DNA of 64,000 nt, taken from NCBI RefSeq assembly GCF_001439845.1, contig NZ_JYLO01000005.1, forward strand, positions 62,001 to 126,000, read 5' to 3'. The notes under the pieces are model-generated. The model was not told the DNA's origin. It saw only the letters and a list, made by a program, of their open reading frames with translations, and did not search any database. Positions within the stretch are counted from its first letter, which is position 1; the number at the start of each line of letters is the position of its first letter. The DNA comes from Pseudomonas lactis. GTDB lineage: Bacteria; Pseudomonadota; Gammaproteobacteria; Pseudomonadales; Pseudomonadaceae. Of this stretch, positions 1 through 7,753 are shown one piece after another. Made by a program: the position numbers and the translations under genes.

Positions 1-1000
1 CGGTCACCAGGGCCATGAACACGATGCCGGTCAGGCCGCGGTTGCCACGGAAGATCTTGTCCGACATCCAGCCGCACAGCAGCGTGCCCGGAATGCCCGC
101 CCACTCGTAGAAGAAGTACGCCCAGGACGACTTATCGACCGTGAAGTGCTTGGCTTCTTTCAAATAGGTCGGCGCCCAGTCCAGTACGCCGTAGCGCAGC
201 AGATAGACAAACACGTTGGCGAAGGCGATGTACCAGAGCATTTTGTTGCGCAGCACGTACTTGACGAAGATTTCCTTGGCACTGAATTCGTCTTCGTGGC
301 TGGCGTCGTAACCTTCTGGGTAGTCGTTCTTGTACTTCTCGATAGGCGGCAGGCCCACCGATTGCGGAGTGTCGCGCATGGTGATGAAGGCAAACGCCGC
401 CACCGCCAGGGCCACGGTGGCCGGCACGTAGAACGCCGCGTGCCAGTCGTTGAACCAGGCCATGCCCAGCAGGAACAGCGGGCCGATCAGGCCGCCGCCG
501 ACGTTATGCGCCACGTTCCACACGGAGACCACGCCGCCGCGTTCTTTCTGCGACCACCAATGCACCATGGTCCGCCCACTTGGCGGCCAGCCCATGCCCT
601 GGGCCCAGCCGTTGATGAACAGCAAAATGAACATCATGGTCACGCTGGACGTTGCCCAAGGTGCGAAACCGAAAATGAACATCACCCCCGCCGAAACCAG
701 CAGGCCAAAGGGCAGGAAATAGCGCGGGTTGGAGCGGTCGGACACCAGGCCCATCAGGAATTTGGACAAGCCGTAGGCAATCGCAATCGCCGACATCGCC
801 AGGCCCAGTTCGCCACGGGTGTAACCCTCGTCGATCAGGTAAGGCATGGCCAGGGAGAAATTTTTACGCAGCAGGTAGTAGCCAGCGTAACCAAAGAAAA
901 TACCCGCGAAGATCTGCCAGCGCAGTCGTCGGTAGGTACTGTCTATTTTTTCTTCAGGCAGGGGCGCCTGATGTGCGGCAGGACGAAAGAAAGCAAACAT
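1..1000 (-). CDS. glpT: Glycerol-3-phosphate transporter GlpT (partial, C-terminus outside window)
   Basis: Major facilitator superfamily antiporter of the inner membrane that imports sn-glycerol-3-phosphate in exchange for phosphate. About 333 of the usual 440-450 residues are visible. The N-terminus carries the family block [13 protein letters not shown], and Arg45, Lys80 and Arg269 fall at the same numbers as the substrate-site residues of E. coli GlpT. The motif SDRSNPR near residue 87 is also typical. The start is the ATG at 1000-998, preceded by GGAGC. Two GlpR-like operators lie just upstream. Assignment is firm; only the last quarter is cut off by the window edge. Confidence 0.95.
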   Translation of the reverse strand, partial: MFAFFRPAAHQAPLPEEKIDSTYRRLRWQIFAGIFFGYAGYYLLRKNFSLAMPYLIDEGYTRGELGLAMSAIAIAYGLSKFLMGLVSDRSNPRYFLPFGLLVSAGVMFIFGFAPWATSSVTMMFILLFINGWAQGMGWPPSGRTMVHWWSQKERGGVVSVWNVAHNVGGGLIGPLFLLGMAWFNDWHAAFYVPATVALAVAAFAFITMRDTPQSVGLPPIEKYKNDYPEGYDASHEDEFSAKEIFVKYVLRNKMLWYIAFANVFVYLLRYGVLDWAPTYLKEAKHFTVDKSSWAYFFYEWAGIPGTLLCGWMSDKIFRGNRGLTGIVFMALVT

Positions 1001-1046
1001 TCAAGAGCTCCAAATTTCTTGTTTTGACTGCGGATGCGAATGTTAC

Positions 1047-1064
1047 AGTTTCGTTACCGAAAAT
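1047..1064. promoter_or_regulatory. Candidate GlpR operator 1 upstream of glpT
   Basis: The dyad TTTCG-TTAC-CGAAA lies about 50 bases before the glpT start. It resembles the core of the E. coli GlpR consensus (TTCGWTAWCGAA). Together with the second dyad at 1108 it suggests repression by GlpR when glycerol-3-phosphate is absent. This rests on the motif and position only. Confidence 0.5.
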
Positions 1065-1107
1065 AGCATCGCCTCTTATCCGCAAACACAGGAAACGCGA
1101 GCAATTG

Positions 1108-1127
1108 CATGTTCTTTTACGAACATG
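1108..1127. promoter_or_regulatory. Candidate GlpR operator 2 upstream of glpT
   Basis: The 20-base near-perfect palindrome CATGTTCTTTTACGAACATG closely matches the E. coli GlpR consensus WATGTTCGWTAWCGAACATW. It lies about 110 bases upstream of the glpT start codon, and its centre is about 60 bases from the centre of the first dyad, a spacing that would permit co-operative binding or looping. The match is seen; the repressor itself is outside the window. Confidence 0.6.
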
Positions 1128-1182
1128 TCGCTAATAGATAAGTTGTGGTCGTAACGAATTCCTCGGAGCCAACACAGATCAA

Positions 1183-1271
1183 CTGTGGGAGCTGGCTTGC
1201 CTGCGATGGCGCTAGGTCAGACACCACATCAGCACCTGTCAGACCGCTATCGCAGGCAAGCCAGCTCCCCA
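1183..1271. repeat. REP-like inverted pair (GTGGGAGCTGGC family)
   Basis: Two copies of the core CTGTGGGAGCTGGCTTGCCTGCGAT face each other around a spacer of about 40 bases, in the gap between the QOR gene and glpT. The same doublet recurs many times in this window and resembles the REPIN arrangement of P. fluorescens. It may act as a hairpin between the two minus-strand genes. Confidence 0.85.
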
Positions 1272-1282
1272 CTGACCCCATG

Positions 1283-2260
1283 TCAGCGGGTCTGGACGAC
1301 GACCTTACCCACCGCCTTGCGCTGCCCCAGGTCATTGATCGCCTGTGCCGCCTGTTCCAGCGGATACACCTGCGACACCAGCGGCTTGAGCTTGCCCTCG
1401 CCATACCAGGTGAACAACTGCTGGAAATTCGCCGCATTGTCCTGCGGCTGGCGCTGGGCAAACGAGCCCCAGAACACCCCGACCACCGCTGCGCCCTTGA
1501 GCAACGCCAGGTTCACCGGCAGTTCAGGAATACGCCCGCTGGCGAAACCCACCACCAACAGCCGGCCATTCCAGGCGATCGAACGAATGGCCTGGTCAAA
1601 CAGGTCGCCACCCACCGGGTCGTAGATAACATCGGCGCCATTGCCATCGGTCAGGCGCTTGACCTCATCCTTGAGACTGGCTTCGCTGTAGTTGATCAGC
1701 TCATCGGCGCCGGCCGCCTTGGCCACTGCGAGTTTATCGGCGCTACTGGCAGCAGCAATCACCCGGACGCCCATTGCCTTGCCAATCTCTACGGCAGCCA
1801 GGCCCACGCCGCCGGACGCGCCAAGCACCAGCAGGGTCTCGCCGGGCTGCAAATTGGCGCGCTGTTTCAGCGCATGCATGGAGGTGCCGTAGGTCATGCT
1901 GAAGGCGGCGGCGGTGTTGAAGTCCATGCTCGGCGGGATCGGCAGCACGTTATAGCCGGGCACCGCGACCTGCTCGGCAAAGCTGCCCCAGCCCGTCAAC
2001 GCCATCACACGGTCGCCGACTTTCAGGTGACTGACTTTTTCACCCACTTCACTGACCACGCCCGCCGCTTCGCCACCGGGTGAGAACGGAAAGGGCGGCT
2101 TGAACTGGTATTTGCCTTCGATGATCAGCGTGTCCGGGAAATTCACCCCGGCCGCATGCACGTTCAACAGGATTTCATTCTTCTTGATCGCCGGGCTGGC
2201 GATCTCTTCCAGCACCAGGGTTTCGGCGGGGCCGAAGGCTTTGCACAGCACAGCTTTCAT
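1283..2260 (-). CDS. NADPH:quinone oxidoreductase family protein (zinc-independent MDR)
   Basis: Medium-chain dehydrogenase/reductase of 325 residues, expected to reduce quinones or enones with NADPH in the cytoplasm. It has an N-terminal GroES-like domain, then a Rossmann domain with the nucleotide motif GASGGVG at residues 147-153. The cysteine and histidine ligands of zinc alcohol dehydrogenases are not apparent, as expected for the quinone reductase branch. The ATG at 2260 is preceded by AGGA and begins MKAVLCKAFGP, typical of the family. An in-frame upstream start at 2332 would add 24 residues without family character. The true substrate cannot be told from sequence. Confidence 0.88.
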   Translation of the reverse strand: MKAVLCKAFGPAETLVLEEIASPAIKKNEILLNVHAAGVNFPDTLIIEGKYQFKPPFPFSPGGEAAGVVSEVGEKVSHLKVGDRVMALTGWGSFAEQVAVPGYNVLPIPPSMDFNTAAAFSMTYGTSMHALKQRANLQPGETLLVLGASGGVGLAAVEIGKAMGVRVIAAASSADKLAVAKAAGADELINYSEASLKDEVKRLTDGNGADVIYDPVGGDLFDQAIRSIAWNGRLLVVGFASGRIPELPVNLALLKGAAVVGVFWGSFAQRQPQDNAANFQQLFTWYGEGKLKPLVSQVYPLEQAAQAINDLGQRKAVGKVVVQTR

Positions 2261-2410
2261 CGGACTATTCCTTTTGGCGTCGTGGCCGATAAGTGTAGGA
2301 GGGTACGCCCGTGGGTCAACGAGCATGCCCACGCCTGATAAGCCCCCATAAGCTTGTGCTCAGCCTTGCTAGCGTTATGCTACCCGGCAACCGAATTCGA
2401 GGAATGAACT

Positions 2411-2818
2411 GTGAAAGCGTGGATCCTGTTGATGCTGGCCCTGACCTTGCCGATGGCAGCCCAGGCCGAAGAAGCCAAAGAGGGCGAGGCGCCGAAGGTC
2501 AGCTATATCAGCCTGAGCCCGCCATTCGTGGGCAATTACGGCCTGGATGGCACCGCGAAACTCAAGGTCTACAAGGCCGACATTGCCCTGCGCGTGACCG
2601 GTGAAGAAGCGGCGAAGTTGGTCAAGGCCAACGATCCGTTGATTCGCAACCAACTGGTGGCGCTGTTTACCCAGCAGACCAACGAGACCATGAGCAGTGT
2701 GGAAGGCAAGGAAAAGCTGCGTCAGGAAGCGTTGAAGCAAACGCAGCAGGTGATGAACGATGAAACCGGCAAGCCGGTGGTGGAAGATTTGTTGTTCAAT
2801 AACTTGATTATTCAATAA
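2411..2818 (+). CDS. FliL-family exported protein, not in a flagellar cluster
   Basis: Protein of 135 residues with a signal peptide (about residues 1-19, ending AAQA) followed by a FliL-like domain (SYISLSPPFVGNYG, then KVYKADIALRV). FliL stabilises the flagellar motor stator, but no flagellar gene is near and the usual N-terminal anchor is replaced by a cleavable-looking signal, so the role is uncertain. The start is GTG, chosen because GAGGAA lies about 7 bases upstream and the signal peptide begins there. A GC-rich hairpin follows the stop. Confidence 0.8.
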   Translation: MKAWILLMLALTLPMAAQAEEAKEGEAPKVSYISLSPPFVGNYGLDGTAKLKVYKADIALRVTGEEAAKLVKANDPLIRNQLVALFTQQTNETMSSVEGKEKLRQEALKQTQQVMNDETGKPVVEDLLFNNLIIQ

Positions 2819-2833
2819 GTGCAGATTAACTAA

Positions 2834-2861
2834 GCCTGCGGCTAGTTTGCCGGCCGCAGGC
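2834..2861. terminator. GC-rich hairpin between two convergent genes
   Basis: Perfect 9-base stem GCCTGCGGC / GCCGCAGGC with a 10-base loop just after the FliL-like gene and before the 3' end of the convergent orphan gene. There is no T-run, so it may be an attenuating hairpin rather than an intrinsic terminator. Confidence 0.45.
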
Positions 2862-2872
2862 GATAGGCGCTT

Positions 2873-3283
2873 TCAAATGGGCAGAGTTATGACTTTCCGA
2901 TCGGTTGCGCTGGGGCCTCCCGATATTGCCTGGAAAATGAAAAAAACAGTAAAGGTTCTAGAGGTTGTTTCATCCTCCGAGCCCCAACTCTTCCATGTAT
3001 TTATATCTCTTGGGAGTACCTCTAAGGGGCTTACCCCAGATAGTTCGATGCTAAATTTCGAATATTCCGGTGGGTATGACGCTCCTAGAAAGTATCTTAA
3101 AGTCCTCACTAAGATTTTCGACGAGCCTGGTACAAGAGAGTACTCAAGTTCGATCTTGCCACTGAACCGCCATGGGGCGTACCCGCCTTCTACCGTCATC
3201 TTGGTTGGTGTGGTGCTTGGGGCGCTCGCAGTAATGTGTTCAGTTTTTTCAACGTCTTTATCCAACTTCGGTATGTCCGTCAT
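2873..3283 (-). CDS. Hypothetical orphan protein, low GC
   Basis: Open frame of 136 residues starting MTDIPKLDKDVEKTEH. I recognise no family. The first third is polar and rich in Thr, Ser and Pro; the rest alternates hydrophobic and aromatic residues (YFLGASYPPEYSKF, FTVFFIFQAISGGP) as in a beta-sandwich, with no signal peptide or clear membrane helix. The ATG at 3283 follows GGAG by 7 bases and was preferred over an upstream TTG at 3289. The gene and its 200-base upstream gap are visibly richer in A and T than the flanks, which suggests acquisition. An overlapping plus-strand frame was judged less likely. Confidence 0.6.
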   Translation of the reverse strand: MTDIPKLDKDVEKTEHITASAPSTTPTKMTVEGGYAPWRFSGKIELEYSLVPGSSKILVRTLRYFLGASYPPEYSKFSIELSGVSPLEVLPRDINTWKSWGSEDETTSRTFTVFFIFQAISGGPSATDRKVITLPI

Positions 3284-3487
3284 GATCAATCTCCGTTAAG
3301 TAAAAAGCATAAAAATTTGCCACTACTCCAATTCTGTCGGTAGCCAATTTCTATGCAGTCATTAGACTTCGTGGAGATGAAGCTTTCTACTGTCATAAGT
3401 AACAGTTTTTTATATTCTTTTTTAAATTTCTAATGTCTTGTTATAATTATTTCTCTCCGATGGACGTCAGCACTTGATGTCGCTCAG
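3284..3487. other. AT-rich intergenic gap, no gene seen
   Basis: About 200 bases between two minus-strand genes, with runs of A and T around 3400-3450. It should hold the promoter of the orphan gene. I see no terminator, repeat or RNA gene here. The composition contrasts with the surrounding GC-rich DNA. Confidence 0.5.
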
Positions 3488-3937
3488 CTAAAGAATACTG
3501 ATGATCGTCGCCCACTGGTCGGGCGTAACGGCCATGACCGAAAGCCGGCTGCCTTTTTGCACCAAAGGCATCTCGGCCAGCGCGGGCTGCTGTTTCAGGT
3601 AGCCCAGGCCCAGCACCTTGGGAAAGGTTTGCACGTGCGCGACGTCGATTGCGCTCCACGGGTTTTTCTCCGTTGTAGCCTTGGCGTCGAAATAGTGGCT
3701 TTCTGGTTCCAGTGCAGTGGGGTCCGGATAGGCGGCCCGGATGATTTTGCCGATGCCGGCAATCCCTGGCTCCGGGCAACTGGAGTGATAGAAGAAAAAC
3801 TCGTCCCCCACGGTCATGGCGCGCAAAAAGTTGCGTGCCTGATAATTGCGAACCCCGTCCCAGCGCGCTTCGCCGAGCTTTTCCAGACCGTTGATGGAGA
3901 GTTCGTCGGGCTCGGATTTCATCAGCCAGTAGGCCAT
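3488..3937 (-). CDS. EVE domain-containing protein
   Basis: Small cytoplasmic protein of 149 residues consisting of a single EVE domain (PUA-like fold), starting MAYWLMKSEPDELS and containing WDGVRNYQARNFLR and the FYHSSCPEPGIAGIGKI block typical of the family. EVE domains are thought to bind modified bases in nucleic acid; the ligand here is unknown. The ATG at 3937 follows CAGGAG. The gene is known next to the zapA / 6S RNA / cyclo-ligase locus in Pseudomonas, consistent with its position here. Confidence 0.92.
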   Translation of the reverse strand: MAYWLMKSEPDELSINGLEKLGEARWDGVRNYQARNFLRAMTVGDEFFFYHSSCPEPGIAGIGKIIRAAYPDPTALEPESHYFDAKATTEKNPWSAIDVAHVQTFPKVLGLGYLKQQPALAEMPLVQKGSRLSVMAVTPDQWATIISIL

Positions 3938-4132
3938 TTTTGGGCTCCTGAAAAAGGCGTTGGGTAAGTTGTCGGGCAATCCCGTGACAAACCGACAGTC
4001 GGTTGGCGTCAAGGTTTGCGTGTTGGTTCACGTTACCGCAGAATGCGCGCTTTTAAGCTTGACGCAGCTGCAACGGACTACTTTGGAACGTTGTTGTCAT
4101 CGTGTACGAGGTGCCTGAAAGGGGGGCAATCG

Positions 4133-4282
4133 ATGCAACGTAAGCCGGATTTACTATGGATTTTGGTTATTTTGTTTGGTCTGGGCGTTGTGACCACCGG
4201 TTATGCCCAAAGCCTGTGGTCGAACAAGACCGATGCACCGGTTGAACTGGCTCAGCAGCAGCCACAACCGTTCAAGCGTTAA
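4133..4282 (+). CDS. Small membrane or exported protein, unknown function
   Basis: Protein of 49 residues: MQRKPDLLWI, a hydrophobic stretch (about residues 7-25, with LVILFGLGVVTTG), then a short polar tail rich in Gln and Pro. It may be a single-span membrane protein or an exported peptide cut after GYAQ. The ATG at 4133 follows a run of G that can serve as ribosome site (GGGGGG about 8 bases upstream). It is convergent with the cyclo-ligase gene, whose stop lies 12 bases beyond. The compact fit and the good hydrophobic segment argue for a real gene; function unknown. Confidence 0.7.
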   Translation: MQRKPDLLWILVILFGLGVVTTGYAQSLWSNKTDAPVELAQQQPQPFKR

Positions 4283-4294
4283 CTCAAGCATTCA

Positions 4295-4924
4295 CTAAGG
4301 CGCCGCCGTTTCCAGCGGCGTTTGTGCGACATACCACTGCTTATCAGTCACCGTTCCCACCAACGGCACATCCCAGCTTGCCTGCGCCAGGCGTTCGACT
4401 TTCTGACATTCGTGGGCCAGCCCCAGCAGCGTAGGCTTGCGCCAGCTCTGGCGGCGGGCAAGATAGGCCAGGCTGCGGTCGTAGAACCCGCCGCCCATGC
4501 CCAGGCGCCCACCCACATCATCGAACCCCACCAGCGGCAACAGCACCAAATCCAGCGCCCAGACCTGGCGTTGGCGGCGGGCATTGACCCGTGGCTCAAG
4601 GATGCGAAAGCGGTTGGGCAGCAACTTATCCCCAGGGCGTACGCGCTGGAACACCATCTTGGTGCGCGGCCAGGCGCTGAGCACCGGCAGGTAAGTGGCT
4701 TTGCCGCGGCGCTGGGCTGCACGCAGCAGCAGGCGCGGATCGATTTCACCGTCCGTGGGCAGATATAAAGAGATATGTTTGGCCCGGCGAAACAGTGGGT
4801 GCTGTGCCAGTTGCCGGTAAAGACCGTGAGCGGCCTGGCGCTGCTCGCTTGGCGTGAGGGCGCGGCGGGCCTTGCGCAACATGCGTCGAAGGTGCGGACG
4901 AGATAGCGGCGCAGGTTCGGTCAT
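4295..4924 (-). CDS. fau: 5-formyltetrahydrofolate cyclo-ligase
   Basis: Enzyme of 209 residues (also called ygfA or MTHFS) that converts 5-formyltetrahydrofolate to 5,10-methenyltetrahydrofolate using ATP. It contains the nucleotide and folate-binding motif GRLGMGGGFYDR at residues 139-150 and LYLPTDGEIDPRLL near residue 53. The ATG at 4924 (MTEPAPLSRPHLRR) was chosen because the alternative ATG at 4966 lies inside the 6S RNA terminator hairpin. It lies just downstream of ssrS and zapA, the arrangement known widely in gammaproteobacteria, so it may be partly co-transcribed by read-through from ssrS. Confidence 0.93.
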   Translation of the reverse strand: MTEPAPLSRPHLRRMLRKARRALTPSEQRQAAHGLYRQLAQHPLFRRAKHISLYLPTDGEIDPRLLLRAAQRRGKATYLPVLSAWPRTKMVFQRVRPGDKLLPNRFRILEPRVNARRQRQVWALDLVLLPLVGFDDVGGRLGMGGGFYDRSLAYLARRQSWRKPTLLGLAHECQKVERLAQASWDVPLVGTVTDKQWYVAQTPLETAAP

Positions 4925-4942
4925 GGTTTTGGGCTCATAAAA

Positions 4943-4968
4943 CAATGCCAGTCCGGAGACTGGCATTG
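4943..4968 (-). terminator. Intrinsic terminator between ssrS and fau
   Basis: On the minus strand, CAATGCCAGTC, loop TCCG, then GACTGGCATTG followed by TTTT form a perfect 11-base stem with a short T-run. It ends the 6S RNA precursor and may allow read-through into fau. Confidence 0.8.
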
Positions 4969-4982
4969 AGTTTGGGAATTCA

Positions 4983-5160
4983 GGCTCCCCGACAGAGCCG
5001 CTGTCGACTTAGCCCTTGAACCCGAAAGTTCAAGGTGGAAGAAGCAGTAGGCTTTAAGGCTTTCCGTCTAGCGGACATGCACACCAGCCCAACGTGCAAC
5101 TTCCAGGGTAGTGCGAATCGGCTCAGGGACATCGCCGACTGGCAAACACGCCAGGGAGTG
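4983..5160 (-). ncRNA. ssrS: 6S RNA (SsrS)
   Basis: RNA that binds sigma-70 RNA polymerase and damps transcription in stationary phase. It lies between zapA and the cyclo-ligase gene, its conserved place. On the minus strand the 5' part reads ACTCCCTGGCGTG and pairs with GGGGAG near the 3' end. The block CACCTTGAACTTTCGGG and the stem GGGTTCAAGG resemble the closing-stem region of Pseudomonas 6S RNAs. A TATACT -10 box at 5166-5171 (complement) is spaced correctly for a start near 5160. Ends are estimated to within a few bases. Confidence 0.85.
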
Positions 5161-5190
5161 GGGCGAGTATACCTTAAACCTGCTCGGCAA

Positions 5191-5508
5191 TCAGCCCTTG
5201 GGTGTGTCTGAATCGGTGGAAAGCACCAGATCCACGCGATCGAGCAGGTCACGCACCTGCTCGCGCGTCGAGCCGCTGGCCTGCACGTCAGGGCGGTCCT
5301 GCTTGTGCAGCAGGTCGTGGGTAATATTCAGCGCGGCCATTACGGCGATGCGGTCGGCGCCGATCACTTTGCCGCTGCTGCGGATTTCGCGCATCTTGCC
5401 GTCCAGGTAGCGGGCAGCGCTCACCAGGTTGCTGCGTTCTTCCTGGGGGCAGATGATCGAATATTCTTTGTCGAGGATCTGCACGGTAACGCTATTGCTT
5501 GAACTCAT
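5191..5508 (-). CDS. zapA: Cell division protein ZapA
   Basis: Protein of 105 residues that binds FtsZ and bundles its filaments at the division septum. Family features are the N-terminal VTVQILDKEYSIICP, the segment LVSAARYLDGKMREIR and a C-terminal helical region expected to form the dimeric coiled coil. The start overlaps the stop of the upstream 69-residue gene in an ATGA arrangement, so the two are translationally coupled. ssrS follows immediately. Confidence 0.94.
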   Translation of the reverse strand: MSSSNSVTVQILDKEYSIICPQEERSNLVSAARYLDGKMREIRSSGKVIGADRIAVMAALNITHDLLHKQDRPDVQASGSTREQVRDLLDRVDLVLSTDSDTPKG

Positions 5509-5714
5509 GAGTCTTGCTCCAGGGCCTTCAGGCGCGAAATCATCGATTCGACCTTACGCCGGGCGATTTCGTTTTTTTCAATGAGGTGAGCGCGTTCCTC
5601 GCGCCAGGTCTTTTCCTGAGCTAATAGGAGTCCGTTTTGACTCTTAAGTTGCTCGACCCGATCAATTAGCAGTTCGAGTCTGGCCATCAGCGCTTGCAGG
5701 TCGGTGTCTTCCAT
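5505..5714 (-). CDS. Small coiled-coil protein upstream of zapA (TIGR02449 family; ZapB-like)
   Basis: Protein of 69 residues, almost entirely charged heptad-like helix (LMARLELLIDRVEQLKSQ, then KNEIARRKVESMISRLKALEQ), predicted as a single coiled coil. It overlaps zapA by 4 bases, and this linkage plus the coiled coil suggest a part in division as with ZapB. The start at 5714 (MEDTDLQAL) follows GTGGAA; a start 11 codons earlier is possible but lacks a better ribosome site. Family name from memory of its motif and position. Confidence 0.85.
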   Translation of the reverse strand: MEDTDLQALMARLELLIDRVEQLKSQNGLLLAQEKTWREERAHLIEKNEIARRKVESMISRLKALEQDS

Positions 5715-5852
5715 TGGGTTCCACTGGATTTGTCTGATGAATGGCAACTGCAGGATAAACGATCTGACGCCCTCGATAGTCTTGGTGCGTCTGCCGGTGC
5801 TAGGATACAGCGCTCCATTCTAGACATTGCGCCGTCTGGCGCCTAGCTCACC

Positions 5853-6410
5853 ATGCCCATTCAGAACTCCCCGTACGATGCTTTTTCCAAACTGCTGAGC
5901 ACCAGCGGCCATCCATGCTCGCCTGCTGAACTGCACGGCGTGCTGTTGGGCCGCAGTTGCACCGGTGTCGGCTTTGATGCCGACAACTGGCTGGCCGATG
6001 TGGCCGAGCTGCTGGAAATCGAACCCACCGACAATGTGCGTAACGCGCTGATCGGCCTGCAAGAAATGGTCAAGGGCGAGCTGACCGGTGATGACGTCAC
6101 CGTGGTCCTGCTGCTGCCCACCGACGACGCCCCGCTGGCTGATCGCGCTGCCGCGCTGGGCCAATGGTGCCAGGGTTTCCTCCACGGTTTCGGCGTGAAT
6201 GCCGGCGGCCTGGAGCTGAGCACCGACGCCAAGGAAGTGCTGCAGGATCTGGCGGCCATCTCCCAGGTGCAAGACGCCCTGGAAGAATCCGAAGACGGCG
6301 AAGGCGACTACATGGAAGTCATGGAATACCTGCGCGTCGCGCCGCTGCTGCTGTTCACCGAGACCCGCAAGTCCGCTGAGCCCGCCGCGCCCAAGCCGTC
6401 GCTGCACTGA
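5853..6410 (+). CDS. ygfB: YgfB/YecA (UPF0149) family protein
   Basis: Cytoplasmic protein of 185 residues with the family segments [11 protein letters not shown] near the start and [12 protein letters not shown] in the middle, ending with an acidic stretch ([19 protein letters not shown]) and a short Ala-Pro tail. The family sits ahead of pepP and ubiH in many gammaproteobacteria. In P. aeruginosa YgfB has been linked to control of ampC and beta-lactam resistance; whether that holds here is inference. It is divergent from the zapA operon and 20 bases ahead of pepP, heading a four-gene run. Confidence 0.92.
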   Translation: MPIQNSPYDAFSKLLSTSGHPCSPAELHGVLLGRSCTGVGFDADNWLADVAELLEIEPTDNVRNALIGLQEMVKGELTGDDVTVVLLLPTDDAPLADRAAALGQWCQGFLHGFGVNAGGLELSTDAKEVLQDLAAISQVQDALEESEDGEGDYMEVMEYLRVAPLLLFTETRKSAEPAAPKPSLH

Positions 6411-6430
6411 GAAAGGAAGCCCATCTGCCC

Positions 6431-7753
6431 ATGATCCATATCCCCAAAGCGGAATACACCCGGCGCCGCAAGGCGCTCATGGCGCAGATGGAACCCAACA
6501 GCATCGCGATCCTGCCGGCCGCCGCCGTGGCCATCCGCAACCGTGATGTCGAGCATGTTTACCGCCAGGACAGCGATTTCCAATACCTGAGCGGTTTCCC
6601 CGAGCCCGAAGCGGTGATCGTGCTGATGCCCGGTCGCCAGCACGGCGAGTACGTGCTGTTCTGCCGCGAGCGCAATGCCGAGCGCGAATTGTGGGACGGC
6701 CTGCGTGCCGGCACCGAGGGCGCGATTCGCGACTTTGGCGCTGACGACGCATTCCCCATTACCGATATCGACGACATCCTGCCCGGCCTGATCGAAGGTC
6801 GCGACCGCGTGTACTCGGCCATGGGCAGCAATGCCGAGTTCGACCGGCATGTGATGGAGTGGATCAACGTGATCCGTTCCAAAGCGCACCTGGGCGCCCA
6901 GCCGCCGAACGAATTCGTTGCCCTGGATCATTTGCTTCACGATATGCGCCTGTATAAATCGGCGGCAGAAGTGAGGGTGATGCGCGAGGCGGCGCGAATA
7001 TCCTGTGCAGCCCATGTACGGGCGATGCAGGCCAGCCGTGCCGGCCTGCATGAGTTCAGCCTGGAAGCCGAGCTGGATTACGAGTTTCGCAAAGGCGGTG
7101 CGAAAATGCCGGCCTATGGCTCCATCGTCGCCGCTGGGCGCAACAGCTGCATCCTGCATTACCAGCAGAATGACGCGGTGCTCAAAGACGGCGACCTGGT
7201 GCTGATCGATGCTGGGTGCGAGATCGATTGCTACGCCAGCGACATCACCCGTACCTGGCCGGTCAATGGCAAGTTCTCGCCCGAGCAGAAGGCGATCTAC
7301 GAGATTGTGCTGGCCTCCCAGGAAGCCGCCTTCAAGCAGATCGCGCCGAACAAACATTGGAACCAGGCCCACGAGGCGACCGTGCAGGTCATCACCGCCG
7401 GCCTGGTAAAGCTGGGGTTGTTGCAAGGTGACGTTGACGAACTGATCGCCAGCGAAGCCTACCGCGCCTTCTACATGCACCGTGCCGGCCACTGGCTGGG
7501 CATGGATGTGCATGATGTGGGCGAGTACAAAGTGGGCGGTGAATGGCGCGTGCTGGAAGTGGGCATGGCCTTGACCGTGGAGCCGGGCATCTATATTTCC
7601 CCGGACAACCAGAACGTGGCAAAGAAATGGCGTGGCATTGGCGTGCGCATCGAGGACGACGTGGTAGTGACCAAGCAAGGCTGTGAAATCCTGACCGGCG
7701 GCGTGCCCAAGACCGTTGCCGAGATCGAAGCGTTGATGGCGGCTGCCCGATGA
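6431..7753 (+). CDS. pepP: Xaa-Pro aminopeptidase (aminopeptidase P)
   Basis: Metallopeptidase of 440 residues that removes N-terminal residues before proline. It has the N-terminal creatinase-like domain and the C-terminal pita-bread fold. The five manganese ligands are visible as Asp260, Asp271, His354, Glu384 and Glu408, nearly the numbering of E. coli PepP. The motifs HRAGHWLGMDVHDVG and EPGIYI are intact. Its TGA overlaps the ATG of ubiH (ATGA), showing translational coupling in the ygfB-pepP-ubiH-ubiI operon. Confidence 0.97.
   Translation: MIHIPKAEYTRRRKALMAQMEPNSIAILPAAAVAIRNRDVEHVYRQDSDFQYLSGFPEPEAVIVLMPGRQHGEYVLFCRERNAERELWDGLRAGTEGAIRDFGADDAFPITDIDDILPGLIEGRDRVYSAMGSNAEFDRHVMEWINVIRSKAHLGAQPPNEFVALDHLLHDMRLYKSAAEVRVMREAARISCAAHVRAMQASRAGLHEFSLEAELDYEFRKGGAKMPAYGSIVAAGRNSCILHYQQNDAVLKDGDLVLIDAGCEIDCYASDITRTWPVNGKFSPEQKAIYEIVLASQEAAFKQIAPNKHWNQAHEATVQVITAGLVKLGLLQGDVDELIASEAYRAFYMHRAGHWLGMDVHDVGEYKVGGEWRVLEVGMALTVEPGIYISPDNQNVAKKWRGIGVRIEDDVVVTKQGCEILTGGVPKTVAEIEALMAAAR

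Noticed and set aside
2847..3299. Plus-strand open frame of 150 residues opposite the low-GC orphan gene
   Set aside because: Its first part lies in the GC-rich hairpin after the FliL-like gene, it has no ribosome site, and the opposite strand has a good one (GGAG, 7 bases).
4925..4966. Earlier start for the cyclo-ligase gene (ATG at 4966)
   Set aside because: It lies within the ssrS terminator hairpin and adds residues with no family likeness.
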